Shown: positions 22,542 through 30,761 of the stretch, in pieces
Position numbering within the stretch: position 1 is the first letter of the stretch
Layout of the letters: every line of letters begins with the position of its first letter
From: Bacilli bacterium
GTDB taxonomy: Bacteria; Bacillota_I; Bacilli_A; RF39; UBA660
DNA: 64,000 bases
Assembly: GCA_900771805.1 (NCBI GenBank)
Contig: CAAGPL010000067.1
Location: 1 to 64,000, forward strand
Reading direction: 5' to 3'
Notes under the pieces: generated by a model
What the model was told of the DNA's origin: nothing
Databases searched by the model: none
Seen by the model: the letters and a program-made list of their open reading frames with translations, nothing else
Translations under genes and position numbers: made by a program

Positions 22542-23663
22542 TCATTTAATTGCTATTAACTTTGCGTGAACCACCATTCTTTTAGTATTATCATAACAAG
22601 AAGATAATGTAAGTATTTTATCATTATTATTTGAATTAACACCATAATCATATATACTTCTTTTTTTTAAATCATTATAGAAATTTAATCTTGCCTCATC
22701 ATTTTCTATATTATCTGTTATGTAATAACTTTCAGGTTCTATATTATAAGTTGAAAACACCAAGAATAACATGGTTTTATTTTCTGTTGCTATTTTAATA
22801 ATATAATTATCTTTATTTTTATACCACTTTTCTTTTGTTGTATTTCTAAGACTTCCAAACATAGCGTTATTAACAAGTCCATGAGCATATATTATTGTAT
22901 TATCTGATAAATCATCTATATCATTTCTATAATCTAAAAATACCCATCCTTTTTTATTATTAGACTTATCAAAAGAATGTTTTAAATAATAATCATTATC
23001 TTTATATTGTACAAATGGATAATTGATATTTGTACCATTTACTTTAATCCATCCTTTAGTATCGTTATTTTGATGTTTTAATTCATTAAAATTAACATCT
23101 AACATTGATACATCAAGATATTTAAAATAATCATCAGATATTATATTAACTTCTTTTTTATTTGGAACTACCTCTTTAATCTTTAAGTTAGTTATAATAT
23201 TACCACTTATTTTATCTGTTTTAATTCCATCATTAATTAAAAAAGTAAAACTTAAAAATGAAAATATAAACACTGTAAGACAAACAGTTAAAACAAAAAA
23301 ATTAGTAGTTTTAAATAATTTTATCATTTTGAATATTGATTTAGTATCAGGTTTATTTAAAACTTTTACTTTTTCTAATGAAAGGAGCATTTTATTTAAT
23401 TTTAAATCACTTATACCATGTTTTTTATAATTAAATAAAGTATCAATATCTTCTGGTGTTATATATGGATTTAAATTAAGTCTACTGTTTTTATTAACTA
23501 TCTTAGCTTTTTTTACATAGTTTTTCGTATAATATATTAAATCTTTTTTCTTTAAACATTTTATTTCATCATAAGATATTTTAAATTTAGATATGATATA
23601 TAAATTATAACAATCAATGTCAGATAAAAATGGATATTTTTCTTTTATATTTATATAATCCAT
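22542..23663 (-). CDS. Class B-like sortase with a long cytoplasmic N-domain
   Basis: Transpeptidase that links surface proteins to the cell wall. Catalytic residues are visible: His in TIIYAHGL (about residue 261), Cys in LTLSSCYDN (about 354) and Arg in TKRMVVH (about 361); GWIKVNGTNINYPFVQ and DNDYYLKHSFD are sortase B signatures. The membrane anchor is at about residues 122-145, so about 120 residues are predicted on the cytoplasmic side (NPYITPEDIDTLFNYKKHG etc.), whereas typical SrtB has only a few. AAAGGATG precedes the ATG. Directly upstream is a gene for a protein with a C-terminal sorting-like signal, its probable substrate; a terminator lies between them. Confidence 0.85.
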   Translation of the reverse strand: MDYINIKEKYPFLSDIDCYNLYIISKFKISYDEIKCLKKKDLIYYTKNYVKKAKIVNKNSRLNLNPYITPEDIDTLFNYKKHGISDLKLNKMLLSLEKVKVLNKPDTKSIFKMIKLFKTTNFFVLTVCLTVFIFSFLSFTFLINDGIKTDKISGNIITNLKIKEVVPNKKEVNIISDDYFKYLDVSMLDVNFNELKHQNNDTKGWIKVNGTNINYPFVQYKDNDYYLKHSFDKSNNKKGWVFLDYRNDIDDLSDNTIIYAHGLVNNAMFGSLRNTTKEKWYKNKDNYIIKIATENKTMLFLVFSTYNIEPESYYITDNIENDEARLNFYNDLKKRSIYDYGVNSNNNDKILTLSSCYDNTKRMVVHAKLIAIK

Positions 23664-23682
23664 ATATAGTTCATCCTTTCTT

Positions 23683-23709
23683 AAAAAAAGTAGCTAACGC
23701 TAGCTACTT
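23683..23709 (-). terminator. Terminator between surface protein and sortase
   Basis: Minus-strand AAGTAGCTA/TAGCTACTT stem (23701-23709 with 23689-23697), seven T. It may limit read-through into the sortase gene, giving more substrate than enzyme. Confidence 0.85.
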
Positions 23710-23713
23710 AAAA

Positions 23714-24847
23714 TTATCTTTGTTTAACTTTTTTAAATGTTATAGCTGCTATAGCGCCAGATATCATTAATATTATAGCTGTTATATTAGTATCATCAGA
23801 AGTACTTGGATTTTTAACTTCTTGTTTTTTATTATTAATATCTTTTTCATCATTATTTTTTATATCACTACCATTTGATTTATTATCATTTTCAGTTGGT
23901 GTTTGAACTTCTTTTTTTGCTAAAACGCCATAATAATATTTTTCTGTAGGACTTGATTGATGTGTTTTTGACTTCAACTTAATTTGATAACCATTCATAG
24001 AAGATCCTAATACTTTGTTATACATATTAATTGCTTCTTGAGCATTTTCATAAGTAACCATAGTAGTATTTCCTATTAAACCAAAGATGGTTCCTTCTTT
24101 TACAATCTTACTTTCTAATTCTATTTTAACACCACTAATATTATCCGTTGTTAATCTCATAGCTTCATCTAATGTGTTATCACCCATAACACCAACATAT
24201 ACGTCATAATCTAAATTAATTATACCAGATCCACTAACATTTTCTACCCACACATATCCAGTATAAATGCTTCCGTTGTTAATTAATTTTTTTGCACTGA
24301 TATATGATGCTGTTAAATTAACATCTTTTGGAATTACTATACTATCATTTTCTAAATCTACTCCAGCATTATTAAATAACTGAAAATTATCATATTGTTT
24401 TGCTCCATCAAGTAAAGCTTTTATTTCAGAACTTAAAAAATATCTTACTTTAGTTACCTCTTCCATATCAGCTGGATCACCATCACCACAATCTTCATCT
24501 CCTCTAGCGTGACCAAAACAACCATTTAATCCAGTTTCTTCTGTAGCACTAACAACATAACCATTAACAAAATAAAGTTTTGTTAATATCAATTTATCAT
24601 TTTGATCATTAATATTTTCTACCTTTATATTTAAATCATTTTTTGAACTATCTTCAACTACTTTATAAGCCTTACAATTTTTATAAAAACCATTACAACT
24701 TTCTTGACTAACACTATCATAAATTACTTTATCTCCAACTTTATATTCTGGATATTCAACGACAGCTTTTGCTCTAACGTTTGATGCAAATGCAAAACTA
24801 GTTGCACAAATTAATCCCCCTAATAAAATTTTGTTAAATTTTCTCAT
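23714..24847 (-). CDS. Sortase-anchored surface protein under a poly-G promoter
   Basis: A secreted 377-residue protein. Signal peptide MRKFNKILLGGLICATSFAF ending near ASNVRAKA; an ectodomain with four to six cysteines (SCNGFYKNCKAY, GCFGHARGDEDCGD); a Lys/Asn/Asp-rich spacer; and a C-terminal sorting-like signal: NPSTSD, a hydrophobic helix ITAIILMISGAIAAITF, and the basic tail KKVKQR. NPxT is the class B sortase type of motif, and a class B-like sortase is the next gene. I start at the ATG preceded by AAGGAG; a TTG nine codons earlier overlaps that site. The ectodomain family is not recognised. Its promoter has a G9 tract in the spacer, suggesting on/off switching. Confidence 0.8.
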   Translation of the reverse strand: MRKFNKILLGGLICATSFAFASNVRAKAVVEYPEYKVGDKVIYDSVSQESCNGFYKNCKAYKVVEDSSKNDLNIKVENINDQNDKLILTKLYFVNGYVVSATEETGLNGCFGHARGDEDCGDGDPADMEEVTKVRYFLSSEIKALLDGAKQYDNFQLFNNAGVDLENDSIVIPKDVNLTASYISAKKLINNGSIYTGYVWVENVSGSGIINLDYDVYVGVMGDNTLDEAMRLTTDNISGVKIELESKIVKEGTIFGLIGNTTMVTYENAQEAINMYNKVLGSSMNGYQIKLKSKTHQSSPTEKYYYGVLAKKEVQTPTENDNKSNGSDIKNNDEKDINNKKQEVKNPSTSDDTNITAIILMISGAIAAITFKKVKQR

Positions 24848-24916
24848 TCTTTTTTTTCTCCTTTTTTTCCACAATTTATAAACTAGCTGATACTTCTTTT
24901 GCTATCTTACATGTTT

Positions 24917-24944
24917 ATAATATCATTAACCCCCCCCCGGTCAA
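24917..24944 (-). promoter_or_regulatory. Promoter with G9 tract in the spacer (copy 2)
   Basis: Minus-strand TTGACC (24939-24944) and TATTAT (24917-24922, with extended TG) with a 16-bp spacer holding nine G (24930-24938). The same hexamers, spacer length and tract length occur at 96-123. An upstream TTGACA (24983-24988) lies at the same 44-bp offset as in copy 1. It drives the surface protein gene with a leader of about 60 bases. Confidence 0.78.
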
Positions 24945-25008
24945 TATTTTGATATCCTGTGGAAAATAAATGTGTAAACTTTTGTCAATTGTAGTGGTAA
25001 ACTTAAAG

Positions 25009-25038
25009 TAGACACAAAAAGAGGGTATGTATTATAAT
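25009..25038 (+). promoter_or_regulatory. Outward promoter-like sequence, plus strand
   Basis: TAGACA (25009-25014), 18-bp spacer, TATAAT (25033-25038), pointing toward the 3' end of parC with no gene ahead; a transcript would run about 80 bases to the parC terminator hairpin. The rest of 24990-25090 holds no reading frame longer than 13 codons. Confidence 0.3.
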
Positions 25039-25092
25039 ATCAAACTTATAAAAAGAGTTTTACTATAACTTTTGCATTAATAAAATTCTATT

Positions 25093-25121
25093 AAAAAAGC
25101 AGGGAATTAATTTTCCTTGCT
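25093..25121 (-). terminator. parE-parC terminator
   Basis: Minus-strand AGCAAGGAA/TTCCCTGCT stem (25113-25121 with 25098-25106) and six T, overlapping the last bases before the parC stop. Confidence 0.8.
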
Positions 25122-27656
25122 TTAATCAAAATTATCTAAAAAATCATCTATAGTCATAAATCTATCATCTATTTCCTTTAGTGATAATTCTTTTTTTTCT
25201 TTTGCATCTTCTTTAGTAACTGATTTTGTTACTTCTTTTTTATCTGTTACATCATCTTTTGTAAGATTAACTATTTCATATACGTTATCTATTTTTTTCT
25301 TTGTTATTGTAGATCCTGCAGAATATCTATCCATTATTGGTATTTCTGTTAATTTTATTTGTTTTGTATCATTATCACTTACTAACATAATCATCTTTTT
25401 AGCATCACTAACATATACCTTTATTACTTCTTGAGGGTTACTCTTTACTTCTCTTAATAATAGTAATCCTCTTTTAGCACGCGTAGTCTTTTCAAATTCT
25501 GATAATTTAATACGTTTTGCAAGTCCTTTATGAGTAATTACTGTTACGTATTCAAAAGTACCATCAAAGATGCATGCTGAAGATACATAATCATCTTTTA
25601 AGTTAATTGCTTTAACGCCCGCTGTTTTAAGACCAATTACTGGAATTTCAGATCTATCATACCAAAGTCCATAACCTTTTTTAGTTGCAATAAATATTTC
25701 ATTATAAGGTTCCATTAAAACATCTACTACTTCATCATTATCTTTTAGCTTAATAAACATAATTGGTTTAGAATAACGTTGTACAACAAAGTCTTTTAAA
25801 AGAGACTTTTTAGTCATACCATTAGAAGTAAATGTAATTATTTCTCTATCATCAAATTTACTAATATCAAGAGCTTTTATTATTTTTTCATCTTCTTTTA
25901 TAGGAACTAAATTACTTACGTGTTTTCCTAAATCCTTCCATTTTAACTCTGGAAGAGTATGAACTGGAATATATAAATAATTACCTTTATTAGTAAATAA
26001 TAGTAAAGTATCTAACGTATTTTGTTCAAATAAGCCTATTACGTAGTCACCATCTTTTAATGCTGTTTCTTCATCATTTAAAGCAGAATAAGATTTTTTA
26101 GATACACGTTTTACATATCCTTCACTTGTTACTACAACAATAACATCTTCCTTTGAAATCATATCTGTCATATCTATTTTTATTTCTGTTATCTCATCTT
26201 TAATTTCTGTTTTGCGAGGATAAGCAAACTCTTTTTTTACTTTCTTTAGTTCATCTTTAACTACCTTTTTAAGTTCATCTTCATTAGATAGGATAAGTTC
26301 ATATTCTTTTATAGCATCTTCTAACGCTCTCATTTCATTTTGAACATCAGTTATATCAGTATTTGTTAGTCTATATAATTGTAACATTACGATAGCAGTT
26401 GCTTGCTTTTCAGTAAATGAAAATTCTTTAACTAAATTAATAATTGCATCTGCTTTATTTTTAGATGCCCTAATTACTCTTATAACATCATCTAAAATAC
26501 TAATTGCTTTAATAAGTCCTTCTAAAATATGATATCTATCTTTAGCATGGTCTAAATCAAATTTAGTTCTTCTTCTTATAACTTCTTTTCTATGATCTAT
26601 AAAGTAATCTAATATTTGGAGTACTCCAAGCATTCTTGGACGTCTTTTTGCAATTGCAATCATATTAAAGCTGTAAGATATTTGCATGTCCGTATTTTTA
26701 AGCAAGTAATTAACGATTAAATCAGTATTAGCGTCCTTTTTTAATTCTACTACAATTCTAAGTTCGCCCCTTGATGTTTCATCTCTTACATCTAATATGC
26801 CTTCTATTTTTTTATCAATTCTAATATCGTTCATTTTCTTAACTAAACTTGCCTTATTAACTTCATAAGGTATTTCTGTTATAACGATACTAGTCTTACC
26901 TTTTTCTTTTACTAATTCATACTTACATCTAACGATTATCTTACCCTTACCTGTTTCGTATGCTTCTTTAATTTGTTTTGCGCCTTCAATTACACCACCG
27001 GTTGGAAAATCAGGTCCTTTCATAACTTCTAAAATAGAATCTAATCTGCAGTTTGGAGAGTCTATTCTTTTTATGCAAGCATCTATTACTTCACCTAGGT
27101 TATGAGGCGGAATATTAGTTGCGTAACCTGCTGAAATACCCGTTGATCCATTTACTAAAAGATTTGGAAAACCTGCCGGAAGTACAACTGGTTCCATTAA
27201 AGTATCATCATAGTTTGGAGCCATTTCTACAGTATCTTTATTTATGTCATTTAAAAGTACGTTACTTATTTTTGATAATCTAGCCTCTGTATAACGCATA
27301 GCAGCTGCTCCATCACCATCCATAGAGCCATTATTACCATGCATATCTATATAAGGAGTTGCCATCTTCCAATCTTGACTCATTCTTACCATTGCATCAT
27401 ATATAGAAGAATCTCCATGTGGATGGTAATTACCCATTATCTCTCCTACTGCCTTAGCACTTTTACGATATTTTTTATCATAGGTATTACCTGATTTATA
27501 CATGCCGTATAATATTCTTCTTTGAACTGGTTTTAACCCATCTCTTACATCAGGTAAGGCACGGTCTAATATAATTGTCTTACAATATCTACCAAAACGT
27601 TCCCCCATTATTTCTTCAAGGGAATATTCTTCAATTCTTTTTAATAATTCACTCAT
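25122..27656 (-). CDS. parC: DNA topoisomerase IV subunit A (ParC)
   Basis: Cuts and rejoins DNA to decatenate daughter chromosomes. The catalytic Tyr lies in AAAMRYTEARLS (about residue 120). The sequence TPYIDMHGNNGSMDGD is the ParC/GrlA form; GyrA has an FPLVDGHGNFGSVDGD-like form here. The quinolone pocket reads HPHGDSSIYDAM, with Ser and Asp at the usual resistance positions (apparently wild type). Beta-pinwheel C-terminal domain from about residue 490, followed by a Lys/Thr/Asp-rich tail. 844 residues from the ATG after AAGGGGG; the upstream in-frame ATG would lie within parE. Four bases separate it from parE. Confidence 0.94.
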   Translation of the reverse strand: MSELLKRIEEYSLEEIMGERFGRYCKTIILDRALPDVRDGLKPVQRRILYGMYKSGNTYDKKYRKSAKAVGEIMGNYHPHGDSSIYDAMVRMSQDWKMATPYIDMHGNNGSMDGDGAAAMRYTEARLSKISNVLLNDINKDTVEMAPNYDDTLMEPVVLPAGFPNLLVNGSTGISAGYATNIPPHNLGEVIDACIKRIDSPNCRLDSILEVMKGPDFPTGGVIEGAKQIKEAYETGKGKIIVRCKYELVKEKGKTSIVITEIPYEVNKASLVKKMNDIRIDKKIEGILDVRDETSRGELRIVVELKKDANTDLIVNYLLKNTDMQISYSFNMIAIAKRRPRMLGVLQILDYFIDHRKEVIRRRTKFDLDHAKDRYHILEGLIKAISILDDVIRVIRASKNKADAIINLVKEFSFTEKQATAIVMLQLYRLTNTDITDVQNEMRALEDAIKEYELILSNEDELKKVVKDELKKVKKEFAYPRKTEIKDEITEIKIDMTDMISKEDVIVVVTSEGYVKRVSKKSYSALNDEETALKDGDYVIGLFEQNTLDTLLLFTNKGNYLYIPVHTLPELKWKDLGKHVSNLVPIKEDEKIIKALDISKFDDREIITFTSNGMTKKSLLKDFVVQRYSKPIMFIKLKDNDEVVDVLMEPYNEIFIATKKGYGLWYDRSEIPVIGLKTAGVKAINLKDDYVSSACIFDGTFEYVTVITHKGLAKRIKLSEFEKTTRAKRGLLLLREVKSNPQEVIKVYVSDAKKMIMLVSDNDTKQIKLTEIPIMDRYSAGSTITKKKIDNVYEIVNLTKDDVTDKKEVTKSVTKEDAKEKKELSLKEIDDRFMTIDDFLDNFD

Positions 27657-27660
27657 ATTT

Positions 27661-29577
27661 TTACCCCCTTGCCTTAATTTCATAGTTATCTTCTAAAGTA
27701 AAATCTACGTTTTCTTCAATCCATTCTTTTCTAGGTTCTACTTTATCACCCATAAGAATTGATACTCTTTTTTCTGCTAAAGCAACATCAGTTATCTTAA
27801 CCTTAATTAAACTTCTTTTTAAAGGATCCATAGTAGTTTCCCAAAGCTGATTAGCATCCATTTCACCTAAACCTTTATATCTTTGTAAATCTTCTGGTTT
27901 ACGATTTTTAGTAAGTTCTTTTAATTCTTCATCAGAATATACATAAACTTCTTCTTTTTTACTAAAAGATACTTTATAAAGAGGTGGATTTGCGATATAA
28001 ACTTTACCTGCCTCAACTAAAGGCTTCATATAACGATAGAAAAAAGTTACAAGTAAAACCTGTATGTGACATCCATCATCATCAGCATCAGTCATTATTA
28101 TTATCTTATCATAATTACAATCTTCAATATGAAAACTAGATCCAACACCTGCTCCTATAGTGTAGATTAAAGTATTTATCTCAGCGTTTTTATAAGCTTC
28201 TTCCATAGTACATCTTTCAGTATTTAAAACTTTACCACGAAGTGGAAGAATTGCTTGATAACTTCTTTCTCTTCCTGTTTTTGCACTACCACCTGCTGAA
28301 TCACCTTCGACTATAAATAATTCATTCTTTTTTGGATTCTTTTTAGTTGCAGGAGCTAATTTATCAGATAAATTCTTTTCTTTAGAATTCTTAGTTTTAC
28401 CTTTTCTTGCTTCTTCTCTTGCTTTTCTTGCAGCTTCTCTTGCAGCCTTTCCTTTTAACGCTTTATTGATTATATCAGTTGCAACAGCTTTATTTTCTTC
28501 TAAGAAGTACTGCATCTTTTCATAGACTACTTGCTCTACTACTGTTTTAGCAAGCGGAGTTCCAAGTTTTCCTTTTGTTTGTCCTTCAAACTGTAATAAG
28601 TCCTCAGGTATTTTAAGTGATAAAACAACAGTTAGTCCTTCTCTTACGTCAGTTCCTTCAAAGTTTTTATCCTTAGCTTTTAAGTATCCATTATTTTTTG
28701 CATAATCATTAAATACTTTTGTAAGAGCACTTTTAAGACCTACTTCGTGACTTCCCCCATCACTTGTTTTAACGTTATTAACAAATGATACAACGTTTTC
28801 ACTATATGAATCGGTATATTGAAGAGCACATTCTACTTCTATCTTATTTTTAACAGCATCAAAACCAACTACGTTATGAAGTACTTTTTTACCTTCATTT
28901 AAATAAGAAACAAACTCTTCTAATCCTCTTTCATAATGAAAGTGAGCTTCTTTTTCATCTTCTTCATCTATAACATCTATCATAAGTCCTTTTATTAAAA
29001 AAGCTGACTCTTGCATTCTTTCACATATTGTAGTAAACGAAAAAGTTGTTGTACTAAATATAGAATCATCCGGCATAAATCTAACTGTTGTACCTGTTTT
29101 ATTTGTTGTTCCTACCTTTTTTAAATCAGTGTCTAAATGTCCTCCATTTTTAAATGAAATCTCATACTTACCACCATCACGGCATATACTAACTTTCATC
29201 CATTTAGAAAGTGCGTTAACAACTGATGCACCAACACCATGAAGACCTCCAGATACTTTATACCCACCTTCTTGGAATTTACCACCGGCATGAAGTACTG
29301 TATATATAACTTCTGGAGTTGATGCTCCTGATTCATGCTTACCTACCGGAACACCACGTCCTTCATCAGAAACTGAAACAGAGCCATCCTTATGAATTAT
29401 AACAGTTAAATGATTACCATATCCATTAATTGCTTCATCAATACCATTATCAACTATTTCCCATACTAGATGGTGTAAACCTCTCTTGTCAGTAGAACCT
29501 ATATACATACCTGGTCTTTTTCTTACTGCCTCAAGACCTTCTAATATTTTAATTGATGATTCATCATATTTTGCCAT
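27661..29577 (-). CDS. parE: DNA topoisomerase IV subunit B (ParE)
   Basis: ATPase subunit of topoisomerase IV. GHKL ATP-binding motifs: EIVDNGIDEA (catalytic Glu and Asn region), DEGRGVPVG, GGLHGVGASVVNAL. TOPRIM domain: FIVEGDSAGGSAK and MTDADDDGCHIQVLL; HIQVLL is the ParE form (GyrB has HIRTLL). Length of 638 is normal for ParE and lacks the GyrB insertion. I use the ATG (MAKYDE) with AAGGAGATGG upstream rather than one 13 codons earlier. A promoter precedes it and parC follows, forming a two-gene operon. Confidence 0.95.
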   Translation of the reverse strand: MAKYDESSIKILEGLEAVRKRPGMYIGSTDKRGLHHLVWEIVDNGIDEAINGYGNHLTVIIHKDGSVSVSDEGRGVPVGKHESGASTPEVIYTVLHAGGKFQEGGYKVSGGLHGVGASVVNALSKWMKVSICRDGGKYEISFKNGGHLDTDLKKVGTTNKTGTTVRFMPDDSIFSTTTFSFTTICERMQESAFLIKGLMIDVIDEEDEKEAHFHYERGLEEFVSYLNEGKKVLHNVVGFDAVKNKIEVECALQYTDSYSENVVSFVNNVKTSDGGSHEVGLKSALTKVFNDYAKNNGYLKAKDKNFEGTDVREGLTVVLSLKIPEDLLQFEGQTKGKLGTPLAKTVVEQVVYEKMQYFLEENKAVATDIINKALKGKAAREAARKAREEARKGKTKNSKEKNLSDKLAPATKKNPKKNELFIVEGDSAGGSAKTGRERSYQAILPLRGKVLNTERCTMEEAYKNAEINTLIYTIGAGVGSSFHIEDCNYDKIIIMTDADDDGCHIQVLLVTFFYRYMKPLVEAGKVYIANPPLYKVSFSKKEEVYVYSDEELKELTKNRKPEDLQRYKGLGEMDANQLWETTMDPLKRSLIKVKITDVALAEKRVSILMGDKVEPRKEWIEENVDFTLEDNYEIKARG

Positions 29578-29614
29578 AAAAAACCATCTCCTTATCTTCT
29601 TTAACCTATAAAGC

Positions 29615-29644
29615 ATTATAACATAAGAATTTAAAAAAGTGCAA
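29615..29644 (-). promoter_or_regulatory. parE-parC promoter
   Basis: Minus-strand TTGCAC (29639-29644), 18-bp spacer, TATAAT (29615-29620). Confidence 0.55.
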
Positions 29645-29710
29645 AATTCTTTACACTTTTTGACATGAACATAATATTTGCTTATTATTTTTTGAATTTA
29701 TATGTAAAAA

Positions 29711-29751
29711 TTAAAAAGCACTGAACCTTTTATTGTACTCTGTTCATTGCT
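29711..29751 (-). terminator. yneF terminator
   Basis: Minus-strand AGCAATGAAC/GTTCAGTGCT (29742-29751 with 29717-29726) with a 15-base loop and five T. The left arm lies within the last codons of yneF. Confidence 0.65.
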
Positions 29752-29939
29752 TTCATCATTTGATTTACTTGTTTTTGACTTGGTGTTCTTCCCATTTGTT
29801 GCATCATAACTTTTATCATTTTTTCATTTATTGGCGGATTTTTCTTTAAATATTTTTTCATAACTGTACGAGATATAAAAAATCCTGCAACTAATCCTAC
29901 AACAAGACCAATTAAACACCATAAAATATTTGCTAACAT
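29730..29939 (-). CDS. yneF: UPF0154 (YneF-like) membrane protein
   Basis: A 69-residue single-span membrane protein of the UPF0154 family, of unknown function. N-terminal membrane helix LANILWCLIGLVVGLVAGFFIS, then RTVMKKYLKKNPPINEKMIKVMM and MGRTPSQKQVNQMMKAM, which are diagnostic (NPPINExMIxxMMxQMGxxPSxxKxxQ). ATG chosen because AAAGGATGAT lies nine bases upstream. It follows sirA, as yneF follows yneE (sirA) in B. subtilis. Confidence 0.93.
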   Translation of the reverse strand: MLANILWCLIGLVVGLVAGFFISRTVMKKYLKKNPPINEKMIKVMMQQMGRTPSQKQVNQMMKAMNRVQ

Positions 29940-29986
29940 ATATATAATCATCCTTTCACAATAATATTTTACTAAAAATATTAAAT

Positions 29987-30409
29987 TTATACAAGACTTT
30001 TTAATATGACTTTATTAAGCCAAAAATAATCTTTATTAACAAAATCACACACAAATATATTTTTTTCATTTTTTAAAACATTAAAAAACTCAGTTATATT
30101 TTTATTTGTTCTTATTTTAATATAAGTATTATAAACAGTAAGTTTTGTTTTTTCAATTCCATTATCCAAAATATGCTTATTAAGTGATTTAAAATAATTA
30201 GGATCATATGCATAATTTCTATATAAATCACTATTTATCTTAGTTTTACTAAAAGCAGTAGCCATTTGACTAAATAACCTATATGATATTATAAAATCGT
30301 TTTGACTCGACTTTGATATTTGTTCTAGCATTTTATATAAATAATAAGTTTTATTATAATATAGTTTAGAAAAAGAATCATTAATTTTAAATAAGTAATA
30401 TACTCTCAT
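29987..30409 (-). CDS. sirA: SirA-like sporulation inhibitor of replication
   Basis: SirA is made under Spo0A control in B. subtilis and binds domain I of DnaA to stop new rounds of replication at the start of sporulation. The 140-residue protein starts RVYYLFKINDSFSKLYY and ends with FFNVLKNEKNIFVCDFVNKDYFWLNKV, matching the SirA ends (YYxYxIKxxFxxxYF at the start; FFEVL...FLAMDFxxKRYGWLNPV at the end). Length agrees (B. subtilis 148). The gene sits between lexA and yneF, the same neighbourhood as in B. subtilis, which strongly supports the call. AAGAGGTG upstream of the ATG. Middle third is divergent. Confidence 0.78.
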   Translation of the reverse strand: MRVYYLFKINDSFSKLYYNKTYYLYKMLEQISKSSQNDFIISYRLFSQMATAFSKTKINSDLYRNYAYDPNYFKSLNKHILDNGIEKTKLTVYNTYIKIRTNKNITEFFNVLKNEKNIFVCDFVNKDYFWLNKVILKSLV

Positions 30410-30486
30410 ATTAAGACACCTCTTTTATAGAATAATACTTATTAGATAAAAAAGATGTCGTATTATATACATAAATTTTATTTTTA

Positions 30487-30630
30487 TCAAAGATTAATTA
30501 CTACATTTTTTTCTTTATATACTTCGTTTTTTTCTGTTGGTCTTTCATATCCAATTACCCAAATAACATTTATAACTGTTAATACCAAATATATCATTAC
30601 AACTTTCTTATAACCTTTTAATATTTTCAT
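30487..30630 (-). CDS. SOS-controlled mini membrane protein (YneA/SosA-like candidate)
   Basis: A 47-codon gene with AAGGAG eight bases before the ATG. The product MKILKGYKKVVMIYLVLTVI... has one membrane helix (about residues 10-27) and a short, charged exterior tail of about 20 residues. It is divergent from lexA, and a LexA-box-like sequence lies between its own -35 and -10, so it should be SOS-induced. That is exactly the place of yneA (sosA in staphylococci), which encodes an SOS division inhibitor with one N-terminal membrane helix. Unlike YneA it lacks a LysM domain. Function by analogy only. Confidence 0.65.
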   Translation of the reverse strand: MKILKGYKKVVMIYLVLTVINVIWVIGYERPTEKNEVYKEKNVVINL

Positions 30631-30658
30631 ATTAGTCACTCCTTTTATTTATAATTTA

Positions 30659-30687
30659 ATATTATCACGAACAAATGTATGTGTCAA
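30659..30687 (-). promoter_or_regulatory. Promoter of the YneA-like gene with internal LexA box
   Basis: Minus-strand TTGACA (30682-30687), 17-bp spacer, TAATAT (30659-30664). The spacer contains the LexA box CGAACAAATGTATG (30668-30681). Confidence 0.65.
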
Positions 30688-30710
30688 TAGTAAATAAGAA
30701 CAAATGTTTG
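30668..30710. promoter_or_regulatory. Two LexA (SOS) boxes in the lexA-yneA-like intergenic region
   Basis: CGAACAAATGTATG (30668-30681) and AGAACAAATGTTTG (30697-30710) both fit the Gram-positive CGAACnnnnGTTCG consensus with one or two changes. The second overlaps the lexA -35. This predicts LexA autoregulation and SOS control in both directions. Confidence 0.8.
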
Positions 30711-30736
30711 ACAATGTAAAGTAATTATGATATTAT
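30708..30736 (+). promoter_or_regulatory. lexA promoter
   Basis: TTGACA (30708-30713), 17-bp spacer, TATTAT (30731-30736) with extended TG; overlaps the second LexA box. Confidence 0.85.
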
Positions 30737-30761
30737 AAAAATGTAATAAAAAGGAGATATT

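Noticed and set aside
25122..27656. gyrA rather than parC
   Set aside because: MHGNNGSMDGD and the partner's HIQVLL motif are the topoisomerase IV forms; GyrA/GyrB differ at both places.
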